Shown here: positions 1 through 8,834 of the stretch, piece by piece
Position numbering within the stretch: position 1 is the first letter of the stretch
Layout of the letters: every line of letters begins with the position of its first letter
NCBI GenBank assembly: GCA_017537965.1
Contig: JAFYJV010000023.1
Location: 1 to 36,136 of the forward strand
DNA length: 36,136 nucleotides
Direction: 5' to 3'
Source of the DNA: Bacteroidales bacterium
GTDB taxonomy: Bacteria; Bacteroidota; Bacteroidia; Bacteroidales; F082
Notes under the pieces: model-generated
What the model saw: the letters and a program-made list of their open reading frames with translations, nothing else
Told to the model about the DNA's origin: nothing
The model's database searches: none
Translations under genes and position numbers: made by a program

Positions 1-1
1 C

Positions 2-2038
2 AACTGGTATCTCTACACCGTTGACCTCAGCAGCTATGCTGGCCAGACCGGCTATGTCGCCATCCGTCACTTCGACTGCACCGACATGTTCTATCTCGAT
101 GTCGATGACATCACCCTCGGCGATGGCAACAAGGGCAACCGCGACGTCCTCTTCACCGATGACTTCGAAGACGGCGCCCTCACCAACTGGACAACCATCG
201 ATGCCGACGGCGACGGCGACACTTGGCAGAATGCCACTCCCGCCTCCTATGGTATCGGCAATGCCCATAGCGGCTCCAACTGCGCCAGCTCATGGTCTTG
301 GAACAGCTATACCATGTATCCTGACAACTACATGATTTCACCGCTCGTTGAAGGTGCTGGAAGCATCCATTACTACGTGGCTACCAACACAGGTTATCCG
401 GATCACTATGGTATCTTCGTTTCCACCTCTGGTACCAATGCCAGCGACTTCACCCATGTGTTCGACGAAACGGTCGGCAGCAAGGGAGTTACTGGTGGTG
501 TGAGATCATCCATGACTCAACCCGGTACCCGCGCCATGAGCGACTGGATTGAAAAGACCATCGAACTGCCCGCCGGCACCAAGTATGTGGCCTTCCGTCA
601 CTACAACAGCGATGACATGAACTACCTGTTCGTCGATGACGTAACCATCTACTCTGGCAATGGCGGTGGTGGCGATGACCCGACTCCTCCGGATCCACAA
701 CCTAACGCCAGCGTCCGTGGCGTTGAGATCTTCCGTAACGGCGAATGGATCGCTGAAGTCTCAGCTCCTGCTCAGACTTACACTGACATCGCTCCTGAAG
801 ATGCTGAATACTACGAGATCCGTGTGGTTTACAACGGCAACGTCGAAGACTACACACACTACACCATGTCATGCCCCGAGATGTGCGTCATGCTCGAAGA
901 TCCTTGCGCTGTCACTCCTAACAACCTCACTGGCAACTACGAGTGGGTGAACGGCGAAGAATTCGGCGCCCTCATCAACTGGACCTATGGCGAAGCCAAT
1001 GTATGGCTGTATTATGACAATGGTACTATGGCGTCGAGCATCGGTGAAGGCTCTGACCATCTGCCCATGTACTGGGGTATCATGATCCCTGCTGCCGACC
1101 TCACTCTCTACAATGGTTGCGCACTGACTCAAGTAGCCTTCTTCGAATACCAAACTGCTGGTACCTACACGGTCAACATCTATGTCGGTGGCAACAATGC
1201 TCCTGGCACCCTCGTCCACACTCAGGATGTTGCTGTGGAAGGCAATTTGGCCTGGAACTATGTCGAACTCACCAGCGCATTGGCTGTTGACCCGACCCAG
1301 AACCTCTGGATCATCCTCTACGAGGAAGGCAACATTGAATATCCGGCTACATGTTCCGCCAACACTGGCGATCCGAACGGCCGCTGGATCTCCGAGGACG
1401 GCACCAACTGGTTTGATGTCGCTTCCTTCGGTCTGAACTACACATGGATGGTTCGTGGCTTCGTGACCAGTTCAGTTGAACCTGACGCACTTGTTGCTCT
1501 TGAACCCTTCAACGGTGGTTCCGGCCACGGCACGCTCTCCGCAGTCGAATGTGCTCCTATCACAACTGAATTCAACTTCAGCAACGGCATGAGAGAACCC
1601 GTCAGCTTCAACGTCTATCGTGACGGTAGCGTCATCGGCAACGTCGATTACACTGGAGCTTGGATTTACAACTACTTCGACAATGTTGCCATCGGCAACT
1701 ATCAGTATCAGGTGACCGCCGTCTATGACGATTGTGAATCCGACTTCGCATTGACTCCTGACCTCAGCCAGAACTATGTTGAAATCAATGTGACCAGCGT
1801 CACCGAATACAACGAAACTCGTATCTATCCTAACCCGACCACTGGTATCGTTACCATCGAAGCCAACGGCATGAACCACATCACTGTGGTGAACACCCTT
1901 GGCCAGGTGCTCTATGATGCCAATGTCAATGGCGATGCTTGCCAACTGAACTTAGGCCAATACCAGGCCGGCGTTTACATGGTCCGCATTGCTACCGAAA
2001 ACGGTGTTAGCGTGAAACGTGTGACTGTAGCCAAATAA
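2..2038 (+). CDS. T9SS-exported adhesin-like protein, 5'-truncated
   Basis: The reading frame is open from base 2, so the gene starts outside the window and 678 C-terminal residues are visible. The first residues (NWYLYTVDLSSYAGQTGYVA...YLDVDDI) are the end of one cleaved-adhesin / choice-of-anchor-J jelly-roll module. A second complete copy follows (FTDDFEDGALTNWTTIDADG to FVDDVTIYSG), then a GGGGDDPTPPDPQP linker. After the linker come Fn3-like segments and a further beta-rich domain. The last ~75 residues, starting IYPNPTTGIVTIE and ending VSVKRVTVAK, form a type A T9SS sorting domain. These features predict transport across the outer membrane by T9SS and attachment at the surface or release. 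Adhesin modules of this type occur in gingipain and haemagglutinin proteins. The ligand cannot be told, and no protease domain is visible in the part present. Confidence 0.85.
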   Translation, partial: NWYLYTVDLSSYAGQTGYVAIRHFDCTDMFYLDVDDITLGDGNKGNRDVLFTDDFEDGALTNWTTIDADGDGDTWQNATPASYGIGNAHSGSNCASSWSWNSYTMYPDNYMISPLVEGAGSIHYYVATNTGYPDHYGIFVSTSGTNASDFTHVFDETVGSKGVTGGVRSSMTQPGTRAMSDWIEKTIELPAGTKYVAFRHYNSDDMNYLFVDDVTIYSGNGGGGDDPTPPDPQPNASVRGVEIFRNGEWIAEVSAPAQTYTDIAPEDAEYYEIRVVYNGNVEDYTHYTMSCPEMCVMLEDPCAVTPNNLTGNYEWVNGEEFGALINWTYGEANVWLYYDNGTMASSIGEGSDHLPMYWGIMIPAADLTLYNGCALTQVAFFEYQTAGTYTVNIYVGGNNAPGTLVHTQDVAVEGNLAWNYVELTSALAVDPTQNLWIILYEEGNIEYPATCSANTGDPNGRWISEDGTNWFDVASFGLNYTWMVRGFVTSSVEPDALVALEPFNGGSGHGTLSAVECAPITTEFNFSNGMREPVSFNVYRDGSVIGNVDYTGAWIYNYFDNVAIGNYQYQVTAVYDDCESDFALTPDLSQNYVEINVTSVTEYNETRIYPNPTTGIVTIEANGMNHITVVNTLGQVLYDANVNGDACQLNLGQYQAGVYMVRIATENGVSVKRVTVAK

Positions 2039-2059
2039 TTGACATCAGTCAATTAAACG

Positions 2060-2091
2060 AAAAAAGGGTGGTCGTTCGACCACCCTTTTTT
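2060..2091. terminator. bidirectional intrinsic terminator
   Basis: A near-perfect palindrome with GGGTGGTCG pairing to CGACCACCC, flanked by a run of A on the left and T on the right. It gives a ~15-bp stem with a very small loop and a U-tract in either direction. It lies between the convergent T9SS gene (stop at 2038) and ade (stop at 2097), so it can end both transcripts. Confidence 0.9.
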
Positions 2092-2096
2092 ATGAA

Positions 2097-3734
2097 TCAT
2101 TCTGCATTCAACGGTGTGAACCTGAACTGCTTCACATCAAACAGCCCCTGATCGCTAAGCTTCAACTCGGGAATGACCAATAGCGCCATGAACGACAAAG
2201 TCATGAAAGGACTATACAAGGTGCAACCGAACTCATGCGCAAGCCTGTCAACACGCTCATAGTCTTCTGCTACACGACTCCCTTCTTCCAAACTCATCAG
2301 TCCAGCAATCGGCAAAGGCAGCAATGCAAACTCAATGTCACTGCAAGCCACCATGCCACCCTTGGTAAGGACAAGCATATTGATAGCCCTGACGATGTCC
2401 TCATCGGAACAACCCACTGCAACGATATTATGACTGTCGTGCGCCACTGAAGTGGCAATGGCACCCCGTTTCAAGCCAAAATGATTGATAAAGCCAACGG
2501 CAGGCTTCGACGGTGAATAACGGTTCAACACCACGATTTTTAGAATGTCACGGGTGGTGTCGCTCACCACTTTGCCATCAACGACTTTTGGGGCGGCCAC
2601 AATGGTATTGGTGATCAGATTACCCTCCATGCAGGAAATCACCTTGATGTTTTTACCTTCATACGGCACTTGGAGGTCGTCGGGAACAATGGGAATTGCA
2701 TGAAAACGGTTACATGCTTCTTCTTTACGATAGGGCATACACGAACGGCCCTGCTCCGCCACCAACCTTCCCTTGATATAAGTTTGCAAGACATTGAAAT
2801 CCTGAAGGTTGTCCACTACGATAAAGTCTGCATCATCACTTGGTTGCAACAAACCCACATCCAAACGATAGTGTTTGATGGCATTCAGCGAAGCGGCACG
2901 AAGCACATTCATCAGCTTGTAGCCCTTCAGTAAAGCCCGTTTCACCAGCAGATTGATATGACCTTTTATTAGGTCGTTGGGATGCTTATCGTCGGAACAG
3001 AACATCAGCTTGTCGGGGTATGTGGCCATCAACGGGATCAGTGCGTCAAAATTCTTGGCTGCACTACCCTCGCGAATCAAAATCCGCATTCCCAATTTCA
3101 ATTTCTCTTCGGCATCTTCAATGGCATAACACTCATGGTCGGTACTGATACCCGATGCGATGTATTTACGGATATCCTCGCCAGTCACCATGGGAGCATG
3201 TCCATCGATGGGTTTCGCATGGTCTTTGGCCGCTTTCAGTTTCTTCATGACTTCGGGATCATCAGACAGCACACCCGGATAGTTCATCATCTCGGAGAGA
3301 TAATAAATGTCGTCGCGACACATCAGTTCGGCGATGGTCTCTGCATCGAGGGCGGCACCTGAAGTCTCAAAAGGAGTAGCTGGAACACAACTCGGTGCAC
3401 CAAAGAAAAACTTGAAATGCCCACGTTTCCCATTGCGGATCATGTAGTCAATCCCCTCAACTCCCATCACGTTGGCGATCTCGTGAGGATCACTCACAGC
3501 AGCTACGGTACCATGGCATACCGCCATTCGGGCAAACTCCGTCGGAGGGACCATGGAACTCTCAATGTGGATATGGGCATCAATGAAACCAGGCATGATG
3601 AAACGCGGATCAGCTGTGTCCAACTCTTTGATTTCAACGATTTTGCCCTCGCTAACGGAGACCTGAACCGGGAAGATGCGTGAATGGACCAAGTCAACGA
3701 TCTGCCCATTCAAGGAAAAGGAATTGTCGTTCAT
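2097..3734 (-). CDS. ade: adenine deaminase
   Basis: Hydrolyses adenine to hypoxanthine and ammonia for purine salvage, in the cytoplasm. The 545-residue length fits the Ade (AdeC) branch of the amidohydrolase superfamily. The N-terminal metal site PGFIDAHIHIESSM is present. Downstream are the family segments GTVAAVSDPHEIANVMG, DGHAP, STDHE and MFCSDDKHPNDL, which hold the other metal ligands. The C-terminal part (GAIATSVAHDSHNIVAVG) is also typical. The start at 3734 sits just downstream of a TATCTTTG -7 element. The gene is divergent from the rRNA methyltransferase and appears monocistronic. Nothing looks broken. Confidence 0.95.
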   Translation of the reverse strand: MNDNSFSLNGQIVDLVHSRIFPVQVSVSEGKIVEIKELDTADPRFIMPGFIDAHIHIESSMVPPTEFARMAVCHGTVAAVSDPHEIANVMGVEGIDYMIRNGKRGHFKFFFGAPSCVPATPFETSGAALDAETIAELMCRDDIYYLSEMMNYPGVLSDDPEVMKKLKAAKDHAKPIDGHAPMVTGEDIRKYIASGISTDHECYAIEDAEEKLKLGMRILIREGSAAKNFDALIPLMATYPDKLMFCSDDKHPNDLIKGHINLLVKRALLKGYKLMNVLRAASLNAIKHYRLDVGLLQPSDDADFIVVDNLQDFNVLQTYIKGRLVAEQGRSCMPYRKEEACNRFHAIPIVPDDLQVPYEGKNIKVISCMEGNLITNTIVAAPKVVDGKVVSDTTRDILKIVVLNRYSPSKPAVGFINHFGLKRGAIATSVAHDSHNIVAVGCSDEDIVRAINMLVLTKGGMVACSDIEFALLPLPIAGLMSLEEGSRVAEDYERVDRLAHEFGCTLYSPFMTLSFMALLVIPELKLSDQGLFDVKQFRFTPLNAE

Positions 3735-3757
3735 GATGCATTAATTATTTATGAGTG

Positions 3758-3765
3758 CAAAGATA
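3758..3765 (-). promoter_or_regulatory. -7 promoter element of ade
   Basis: TATCTTTG on the minus strand matches the Bacteroidota TAnnTTTG consensus and lies 23 nt before the ade ATG. It is back-to-back with the plus-strand -7 element at 3786-3793, so the two divergent promoters share their upstream DNA. Confidence 0.7.
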
Positions 3766-3785
3766 GTTAATCCTAATCAAATCCG

Positions 3786-3793
3786 TATTTTTG
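3786..3793 (+). promoter_or_regulatory. -7 promoter element of the rRNA methyltransferase gene
   Basis: TATTTTTG fits TAnnTTTG exactly. It overlaps the TTG at 3791 that would begin the longest frame, which rules that start out and leaves a leader of only about 10 nt before ATG 3809. Confidence 0.7.
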
Positions 3794-3808
3794 CAAAAAA
3801 TGAATCCC

Positions 3809-5011
3809 ATGAACACCGAACCGCTCTATCCTGTCATCCGTCTGCACAAAGGCAAAGAAGATGCTGTCCGCCGTTTCCATCCTTGGATCTTCTCAGGTGC
3901 CATCGAAAATGGCCCAAAGGGACTTCAAGCAGGTGATACCGTAACTGTTACGGACCATGAAGGTGCCATTTTAGGCACTGGTTTCTGTGAATCAGACAGT
4001 ATCGCTGTCAAGATGCTCAGCTTCGAGAACCGCAAGATCGACGAATGGTTTTTTCTAGAAAAGATCACCAAAGCCATGGAAGTCAGGAAAGCGATGGGGC
4101 TGGTCGGCAACCTCCACACCAATTGCTATCGGCTGGTCCACTCAGAAGGCGATGGCTTGCCTGGGCTGATCATCGACATCTATAACCACACCGCAGTGCT
4201 ACAGGCACAAACTGAAGGCATGGCTCTTCATCTGAAAGAAATCGTGCGAGCCTTGAAGCTTTTGCCCGACTTGGGCGTCCAGGCCATTTACAACAAGAGT
4301 GCCGAAGCCATGCAACGCATGGGTAAGGACGATGTCGTTGAAGACGGTTATCTCTTTGGACAACGCCTTGACGAAACCGTGTTGGAAAACGACAGCCAGT
4401 TCCTCGTCGATTGGGAGAATGGACAAAAAACCGGCTTTTTCCTTGATCAACGCGACAATCGCGAGCTGGTACGCCAACTGGCCGAAGGAAAAACCGTTCT
4501 CAACGCCTTCGGCTATACCGGCGGCTTCTCTGTTACCGCCCTGAAGGGCGGTGCCAAAACCGTTATCACCGTCGATGCCTCTCGAAAAGCCATGGAAGCC
4601 GCCGAAAACAACTTGACATTGAACGGTTTCTCGAAAGAAACGAATCCGTGTGTTGTCGATGATATGAAAGACTATATAAATAAGGTGGAGAAAGGAGCGT
4701 TTGACATGATCATCCTCGACCCACCTGCTTTCGCCAAGAGGCATCAAGACCGACATCGCGGACTCCAAGGCTACCGTTACCTCAATGCGGAAGCCATCAA
4801 GAAGATCGCCAAGGGAGGCATTCTGTTCACTTTCAGCTGTTCGCAAGCCGTTGACAAAGCCACCTTTCAAGGTATCGTGACCGCCGCCGCCATTGAGGCG
4901 GGGCGGCAGGTCAAGATCCTCTATCAACTCTCACAACCCAGCGACCATCCGATCAATATCTTCCATCCGGAAGGGTCGTATCTGAAAGGCTTAGCGCTGT
5001 TCGTTGAGTAA
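3809..5011 (+). CDS. rlmI: class I SAM-dependent rRNA cytosine-5 methyltransferase (RlmI-like)
   Basis: Predicted to methylate 23S rRNA at C5 of a cytosine (C1962 in E. coli for RlmI), using S-adenosylmethionine. About 400 residues. The N-terminal PUA domain is visible (AVRRFHPWIFSGAIENG, GDTVTVTDHEGAILGTGF). The Rossmann methyltransferase domain has motif I LNAFGYTGGFSVTA, motif IV ILDPPAFAKRH and the TFSCSQ cysteine motif. ATG 3809 is chosen because its context (CCCATGAA after a -7 element and TGCAAAAAAT) nearly copies that of the gene at 6187. ATG 3800 is possible but would be almost leaderless. The 3' end overlaps the convergent lipoprotein gene by 21 bp. RlmI is the best family match; the exact rRNA target is inferred. 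Confidence 0.88.
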   Translation: MNTEPLYPVIRLHKGKEDAVRRFHPWIFSGAIENGPKGLQAGDTVTVTDHEGAILGTGFCESDSIAVKMLSFENRKIDEWFFLEKITKAMEVRKAMGLVGNLHTNCYRLVHSEGDGLPGLIIDIYNHTAVLQAQTEGMALHLKEIVRALKLLPDLGVQAIYNKSAEAMQRMGKDDVVEDGYLFGQRLDETVLENDSQFLVDWENGQKTGFFLDQRDNRELVRQLAEGKTVLNAFGYTGGFSVTALKGGAKTVITVDASRKAMEAAENNLTLNGFSKETNPCVVDDMKDYINKVEKGAFDMIILDPPAFAKRHQDRHRGLQGYRYLNAEAIKKIAKGGILFTFSCSQAVDKATFQGIVTAAAIEAGRQVKILYQLSQPSDHPINIFHPEGSYLKGLALFVE

Positions 5012-5581
5012 TTGATGCGAGATGAACGAGCCTGGCTTACGCGGGACACGCTGAGGCCTTTCGGTGGACTTGGTCTTGTTGCTGCTGTTAACTCGTTTCA
5101 ATATCGCATGTTCCACATAATTAACCTTATATTCATTGGAATAAATGAATACATCCTCGCTCAATTCTTCAATATCCAACATGAAAGTCTCTGCGTTGGA
5201 AGTCTTGATATACAATGCCGACTGATCGTCATCGATTGAATAGGAAAACGGCGTCACTATAGTCGTATCGGGGTTGATGATGGTATCAAAGACGACTGGA
5301 TTCTCGCTGATCTTGACATAGATGGTGTCAACATCCCGATCACGCCATTCCCCCTTTTTCCCATCCTTAAAAACCAAGTCGATACCATTGTCCATGTCTC
5401 CTGGTACATAATCGTATGCTTCAATGGTGCTCTCAATAGGTTGACCATAGAAATCGATGTAATAATACTCGACTCTCTCTAATCCCCAAGTGCCAAGCAA
5501 AAGGGAAGAAGATGATTTTTTGCAAGCGGACATGCCAAAAAACAAGGTGGCAACAATAAGAACAAGAATACTTTTTCTCAT
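4991..5581 (-). CDS. lipocalin-like lipoprotein with a C-terminal extension
   Basis: A 196-residue protein with a lipoprotein signal (MRKSILVLIVATLFFGMSAC, lipobox cysteine at residue 20). A serine/lysine stretch follows, then LLGTWGLERVEYYY, the first strand of the lipocalin-like fold common in Bacteroidota lipoproteins. It probably sits in the outer or inner membrane; ligand and role are unknown. ATG 5581 is preferred over 5605 because only the shorter form starts with a normal lipoprotein signal and it does not overlap the upstream gene. The recognisable domain ends at HAILKRVN. About 30 more polar, basic residues run into the 3' end of the convergent methyltransferase gene. The upstream neighbour is a probable paralogue in the same operon. 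Confidence 0.75.
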   Translation of the reverse strand: MRKSILVLIVATLFFGMSACKKSSSSLLLGTWGLERVEYYYIDFYGQPIESTIEAYDYVPGDMDNGIDLVFKDGKKGEWRDRDVDTIYVKISENPVVFDTIINPDTTIVTPFSYSIDDDQSALYIKTSNAETFMLDIEELSEDVFIYSNEYKVNYVEHAILKRVNSSNKTKSTERPQRVPRKPGSFISHQLLNEQR

Positions 5582-5597
5582 GATGTGATATGTTTTA

Positions 5598-6089
5598 TTA
5601 TTCAATTTTCTTCAAGATAAAACGTTCAAAAAACGGCTTGCTTTCCGAGACAATGTTCGTCCATGAAACGTTGAGCACCGTGTCGTTCAAGGTCTCGATA
5701 TCGAAACGGACCTCGTTTTCATCTAGATAAAGACTCCCGTAAAGCGCCCACAACCAAGCACTTCCATGGATCACGATTTGCTCTTGCTCCTCGTCTAGCT
5801 CATAAGTGCATGAAAATTCCTTGAGAAACGCCGGACTGTCGTTCAGCCTTAGTTTTCCACTACCATCGATGCGGAACCACAACTCATAGCCATGTCCTTC
5901 TCCCACCTCATAGTACAAGGTGTCCCATCGCTCAACCCCTTCGTCGTTGGTGCGGCAACTGATGTAGGTCTCACAGCCCCAATGTCCCACCAACTGGGTA
6001 TTGAGCGGTTCCTTGGAACAGCAGGAAGTCCAACCGATGCTTAGGCAAGCGGTGACGGCAAAAACCAGTATCAAACAGTGTCTTTTCAT
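5598..6089 (-). CDS. lipocalin-like lipoprotein (paralogue of its downstream neighbour)
   Basis: About 163 residues, with a signal sequence ending in TSCC and a lipid-attachment cysteine at residue 22 or 23. The mature part begins with LVGHWGCETYISC, the same strand pattern as the downstream gene's LLGTWGLERVEYY. Both end in a similar strand (FILKKIE here, AILKRVN there), so they look like a tandem duplication. ATG 6089 or 6092 is the start; the longer frame from 6107 begins inside the -7 element. The function is not recognisable beyond a lipocalin-like fold. Confidence 0.72.
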   Translation of the reverse strand: MKRHCLILVFAVTACLSIGWTSCCSKEPLNTQLVGHWGCETYISCRTNDEGVERWDTLYYEVGEGHGYELWFRIDGSGKLRLNDSPAFLKEFSCTYELDEEQEQIVIHGSAWLWALYGSLYLDENEVRFDIETLNDTVLNVSWTNIVSESKPFFERFILKKIE

Positions 6090-6104
6090 CATTGTTTCTG
6101 AAGG

Positions 6105-6112
6105 CAAAATTA
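6105..6112 (-). promoter_or_regulatory. -7 promoter element of the lipocalin-like lipoprotein pair
   Basis: TAATTTTG on the minus strand, 12 nt before ATG 6092. It fits TAnnTTTG and probably drives both lipoprotein genes, which are 16 nt apart. Confidence 0.65.
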
Positions 6113-6163
6113 GAAATTATTCCAAATAGCGTACCGTTTTCTCTCTATTTTTGTGGGTTTTAT

Positions 6164-6171
6164 TACTTTTG
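6164..6171 (+). promoter_or_regulatory. -7 promoter element of the secreted EEP-fold gene
   Basis: TACTTTTG, 15 nt before ATG 6187. A second match, TATTTTTG, lies at 6146-6153. The frame extended upstream to 6151 would start inside these elements and is rejected. Confidence 0.65.
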
Positions 6172-6186
6172 CAAAAAATCATTCCC

Positions 6187-7461
6187 ATGAAATATCGCTT
6201 CCATTTTCTTGTCATACTCTCATTTTGGATTCTCAACCTTCAAGCTCAGGATACGCTTACCGTGATGCAGTACAACCTGCTGCAATATGGCAATTACAAC
6301 AGTAGCTACGCCGACTGCTATGAGACCAACAACAACACACAGCGCAAGGACGAATGCATCCGCACATTATTGGATTATGTAAAGCCCGACATCCTCACTG
6401 TATGCGAGTTTGGCAGGACACAACAGCTGCAATCCGACTTTTTGAGACACAACCTGAATATCAATGGCGTGGATTATTGGAAAACGGACAACATCCTTAA
6501 TTTCGCCAATCAAAGCATCATCAACCACATCTTCTACGACTCCAGAAAGATGGAGTTGAAAAGCCATGTGGCACTTCGCACCAGACCAAGAGACACCGAT
6601 ATATATGAATTATATTTGAAAACGACGAGTCTGTTGTCGGGCGACACCATCAAGCTGGTCTGCGTTGTGGCCCATCCCAAAGCAGGCATGAACTACGAGA
6701 CCGATCGCCTTTCGTTAATGCAAACGGTGATGGGTTATATCGATCAGCATTATGCCAACGAAAACGTGCTGATTATGGGCGATTTCAACATGTACCGCGC
6801 CAGTGAGAGTGGTTATCAGCTACTAACCCGCACCTACCCCAATTCTGACGCCCTCTTTGTCGATCCCCTGACCAACTTGGGAGGAGTGGGAGAATGGAAC
6901 AGCAACAGCAATTTTGCGCCTTACCACACCCAATCTACCAGAAGATATTCTAATGAATGTTTCTCTTCTGGTGGCTTGGACGACCGTTTCGACATGATTC
7001 TGATGTCAGATGAGATCTATATGGGCTTCAACAAATTGAAATATGTCGGCAACTCCTATTATGCTGTGGGCAACGATGGCAATCATTTCAACCAGAGCAT
7101 CGACCAAAATGGCAACAGCGCAGTGCCAGACTATGTGGCTGAGGCCTTGTTTGACGGATCGGACCACTTGCCAGTGACCATGAAGATGAGGCTCTACGGA
7201 AATTGGGATGTGAATGAGATCGCCTTGGAAAAGGTAAGGATTTATCCCAATCCCACCGATGGCATCATTACCATTGAGAGCTCCTATCAAGAGACTGCCA
7301 CATCCGAATACCGCATCACCAACATGATGGGCCAAACCCTGATGTTTGGGCAATTGGAAGGCAGATCCCAACAAATCGATGTATCGGCATTGCCCAACGG
7401 ACTTTATTTCCTTAAGATAGGTGGCAGCGTTGAGAAATTCGTAAAAACTTCCGCATTTTAA
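6187..7461 (+). CDS. T9SS-exported endonuclease/exonuclease/phosphatase-fold protein
   Basis: A 424-residue secreted phosphoesterase candidate. It has an N-terminal signal peptide (MKYRFHFLVILSFWILNLQA). The EEP catalytic fold follows: MQYNLL (metal-site Asn), VCEFG (metal-ligand Glu), a His in VVAHPKAG, the signature MGDFNMYRA and the terminal SDHLPV (catalytic His). The C-terminal ~75 residues (VRIYPNPTDGIITIE to VEKFVKTSAF) are a type A T9SS sorting domain. Substrates in this superfamily range from DNA and RNA to sphingomyelin and phosphoinositides. An extracellular nuclease is a reasonable guess but not shown. It is divergent from the lipoprotein pair and has its own promoter. Confidence 0.88.
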   Translation: MKYRFHFLVILSFWILNLQAQDTLTVMQYNLLQYGNYNSSYADCYETNNNTQRKDECIRTLLDYVKPDILTVCEFGRTQQLQSDFLRHNLNINGVDYWKTDNILNFANQSIINHIFYDSRKMELKSHVALRTRPRDTDIYELYLKTTSLLSGDTIKLVCVVAHPKAGMNYETDRLSLMQTVMGYIDQHYANENVLIMGDFNMYRASESGYQLLTRTYPNSDALFVDPLTNLGGVGEWNSNSNFAPYHTQSTRRYSNECFSSGGLDDRFDMILMSDEIYMGFNKLKYVGNSYYAVGNDGNHFNQSIDQNGNSAVPDYVAEALFDGSDHLPVTMKMRLYGNWDVNEIALEKVRIYPNPTDGIITIESSYQETATSEYRITNMMGQTLMFGQLEGRSQQIDVSALPNGLYFLKIGGSVEKFVKTSAF

Positions 7462-7505
7462 GAGAAAATTCTTTAAAATTTCCATCTTTATATAAAAAAC
7501 AGTAC

Positions 7506-7513
7506 TATCTTTG
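7506..7513 (+). promoter_or_regulatory. -7 promoter element of the DUF5618 gene
   Basis: TATCTTTG, 25 nt before ATG 7539, so this gene is probably transcribed apart from the EEP-fold gene upstream. Confidence 0.65.
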
Positions 7514-7538
7514 TAGCGTTTTTTAAAACTACAAGAAG

Positions 7539-7943
7539 ATGGAAAAGAAAAATCCGGTAGAAGAGGCTCGGCGTTACGTCGAGAATGCCAAAACCTTGTT
7601 GGTCGAGCACGGCGAGTTGGATGTGGAGACACATTCCTATAACGACCGAAAATACGTGCGCATGGCAGGCAACACTTTATGGAACGGCGTGTTGTTGATA
7701 TTGGATGCCGTATTTCACGTCAGGAAAGACCGAAGACTTCGCGTGGATATTGAGGATTACAGGAAAGCCGTTGGCCCCCGTGACAAAAAACTGTTACGAT
7801 TGGTGAACTTGGCTTATGTCCAGATGCACATCTATTTAGGCTATGATGGCAGCCAAGACAAGGCGCTATGCGACAGTTGCTTCCGAATAGCCAATGAGAT
7901 CATCGACCGATGTGACGTGATGTTGCCCAAGGCAATTGCATAA
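7539..7943 (+). CDS. DUF5618 family protein
   Basis: A small 134-residue soluble, helix-rich protein with no signal peptide. The opening (PVEEARRYVENAKTLLVEHG), the middle (KYVRMAGNTLWNGVLLILDAVF) and DYRKAVGPRDKKLL resemble the Bacteroidota family I know as DUF5618. Members look like HEPN-type helical bundles, but the RxxxxH nuclease motif is not evident. The biochemical role is unknown. The gene has its own promoter and ends 6 bp from the convergent map gene. The family assignment is from memory. Confidence 0.7.
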   Translation: MEKKNPVEEARRYVENAKTLLVEHGELDVETHSYNDRKYVRMAGNTLWNGVLLILDAVFHVRKDRRLRVDIEDYRKAVGPRDKKLLRLVNLAYVQMHIYLGYDGSQDKALCDSCFRIANEIIDRCDVMLPKAIA

Positions 7944-7949
7944 GGATCG

Positions 7950-8804
7950 TTAATGCGTAAGGATCTCAAGACCGTGTTCGGTCATTAGGAAGGTATGTTC
8001 CCATTGGGCGGAGGGCAGTTCGTCTTCGGTGATCACAGTCCAGCCGTCAGCGCTGTCGATAAAGACTTTCCAGGTGCCCATGTTGATCATCGGTTCGATG
8101 GTGAACACCATACCTGGGACCAGCAACATGCCTGTGCCTTTCCTGCCATAATGCAGCACCTCGGGATCGTCGTGGAACTTCAAGCCCACACCATGTCCGC
8201 AGAGGTCGCGCACCACGCTGAAGCCGTTTTTGTGTGCATGTTGCTCGATGGCATTGCCGATGTCGCCCACAAAGCCGAATGGCTTGGCAGCGGCCATGCC
8301 GATCTCAAGGCATTCCTTTGCCACATTCACCAGCTTTTGTTTCCTAGGCGTGGTCTCGCCAATGACATACATACGTGAGGCGTCGGCATAGAAACCGTCG
8401 AGGATCGTCGTGCAATCCACGTTGATGATGTCGCCTTCCTTGAGGATCTCCTTGGCGGAGGGGATGCCATGGCAGACCACCTCGTTGATGGAGGTGCAAA
8501 CGCTCTTGGGATAGCCTTCATATCCCAAAGTAGCTGGGATGGCCCCGTGTTCTATGGTATAGTTATGGACGATCTCATCGATCTCCAGCGTGCTCATGCC
8601 GGCATGTATCTTCTCCCCCACCAAGTCGAGGATCGCCGTATTGATGACGCCGCTTCTCTTGATGCCCTCGATCTCCTCAGGGGTGCGTATCAAGGAGCGT
8701 TTCGGCACCAAGGCGCCACGCGACTCCATCGCCATCACTTTTCTATCCAATGCGGTAGGTTCCACACCTGCTGGAACACGCCATCTTTTTCGATTGTTAA
8801 ACAT
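7950..8804 (-). CDS. map: type I methionine aminopeptidase
   Basis: Removes the initiator methionine from nascent proteins in the cytoplasm. The five metal ligands are visible in order: two Asp in NVDCTTILDGFYADAS, His in GHGVGLKFHDDPE, Glu in FTIEPMINMG and Glu in QWEHTFLMTE. The upstream His pocket (EVVCHGIPS) is also present. The 284-residue length includes a ~30-residue N-terminal extension (RKRWRVPAGVEP) found in the longer bacterial forms. The start lies 30 nt after the dnaG stop with no separate promoter, so it is probably cotranscribed with dnaG. It is complete and appears active. Confidence 0.95.
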   Translation of the reverse strand: MFNNRKRWRVPAGVEPTALDRKVMAMESRGALVPKRSLIRTPEEIEGIKRSGVINTAILDLVGEKIHAGMSTLEIDEIVHNYTIEHGAIPATLGYEGYPKSVCTSINEVVCHGIPSAKEILKEGDIINVDCTTILDGFYADASRMYVIGETTPRKQKLVNVAKECLEIGMAAAKPFGFVGDIGNAIEQHAHKNGFSVVRDLCGHGVGLKFHDDPEVLHYGRKGTGMLLVPGMVFTIEPMINMGTWKVFIDSADGWTVITEDELPSAQWEHTFLMTEHGLEILTH

Positions 8805-8834
8805 GCTGTCTATGTTTTGTTGTTATTTCCTTTT

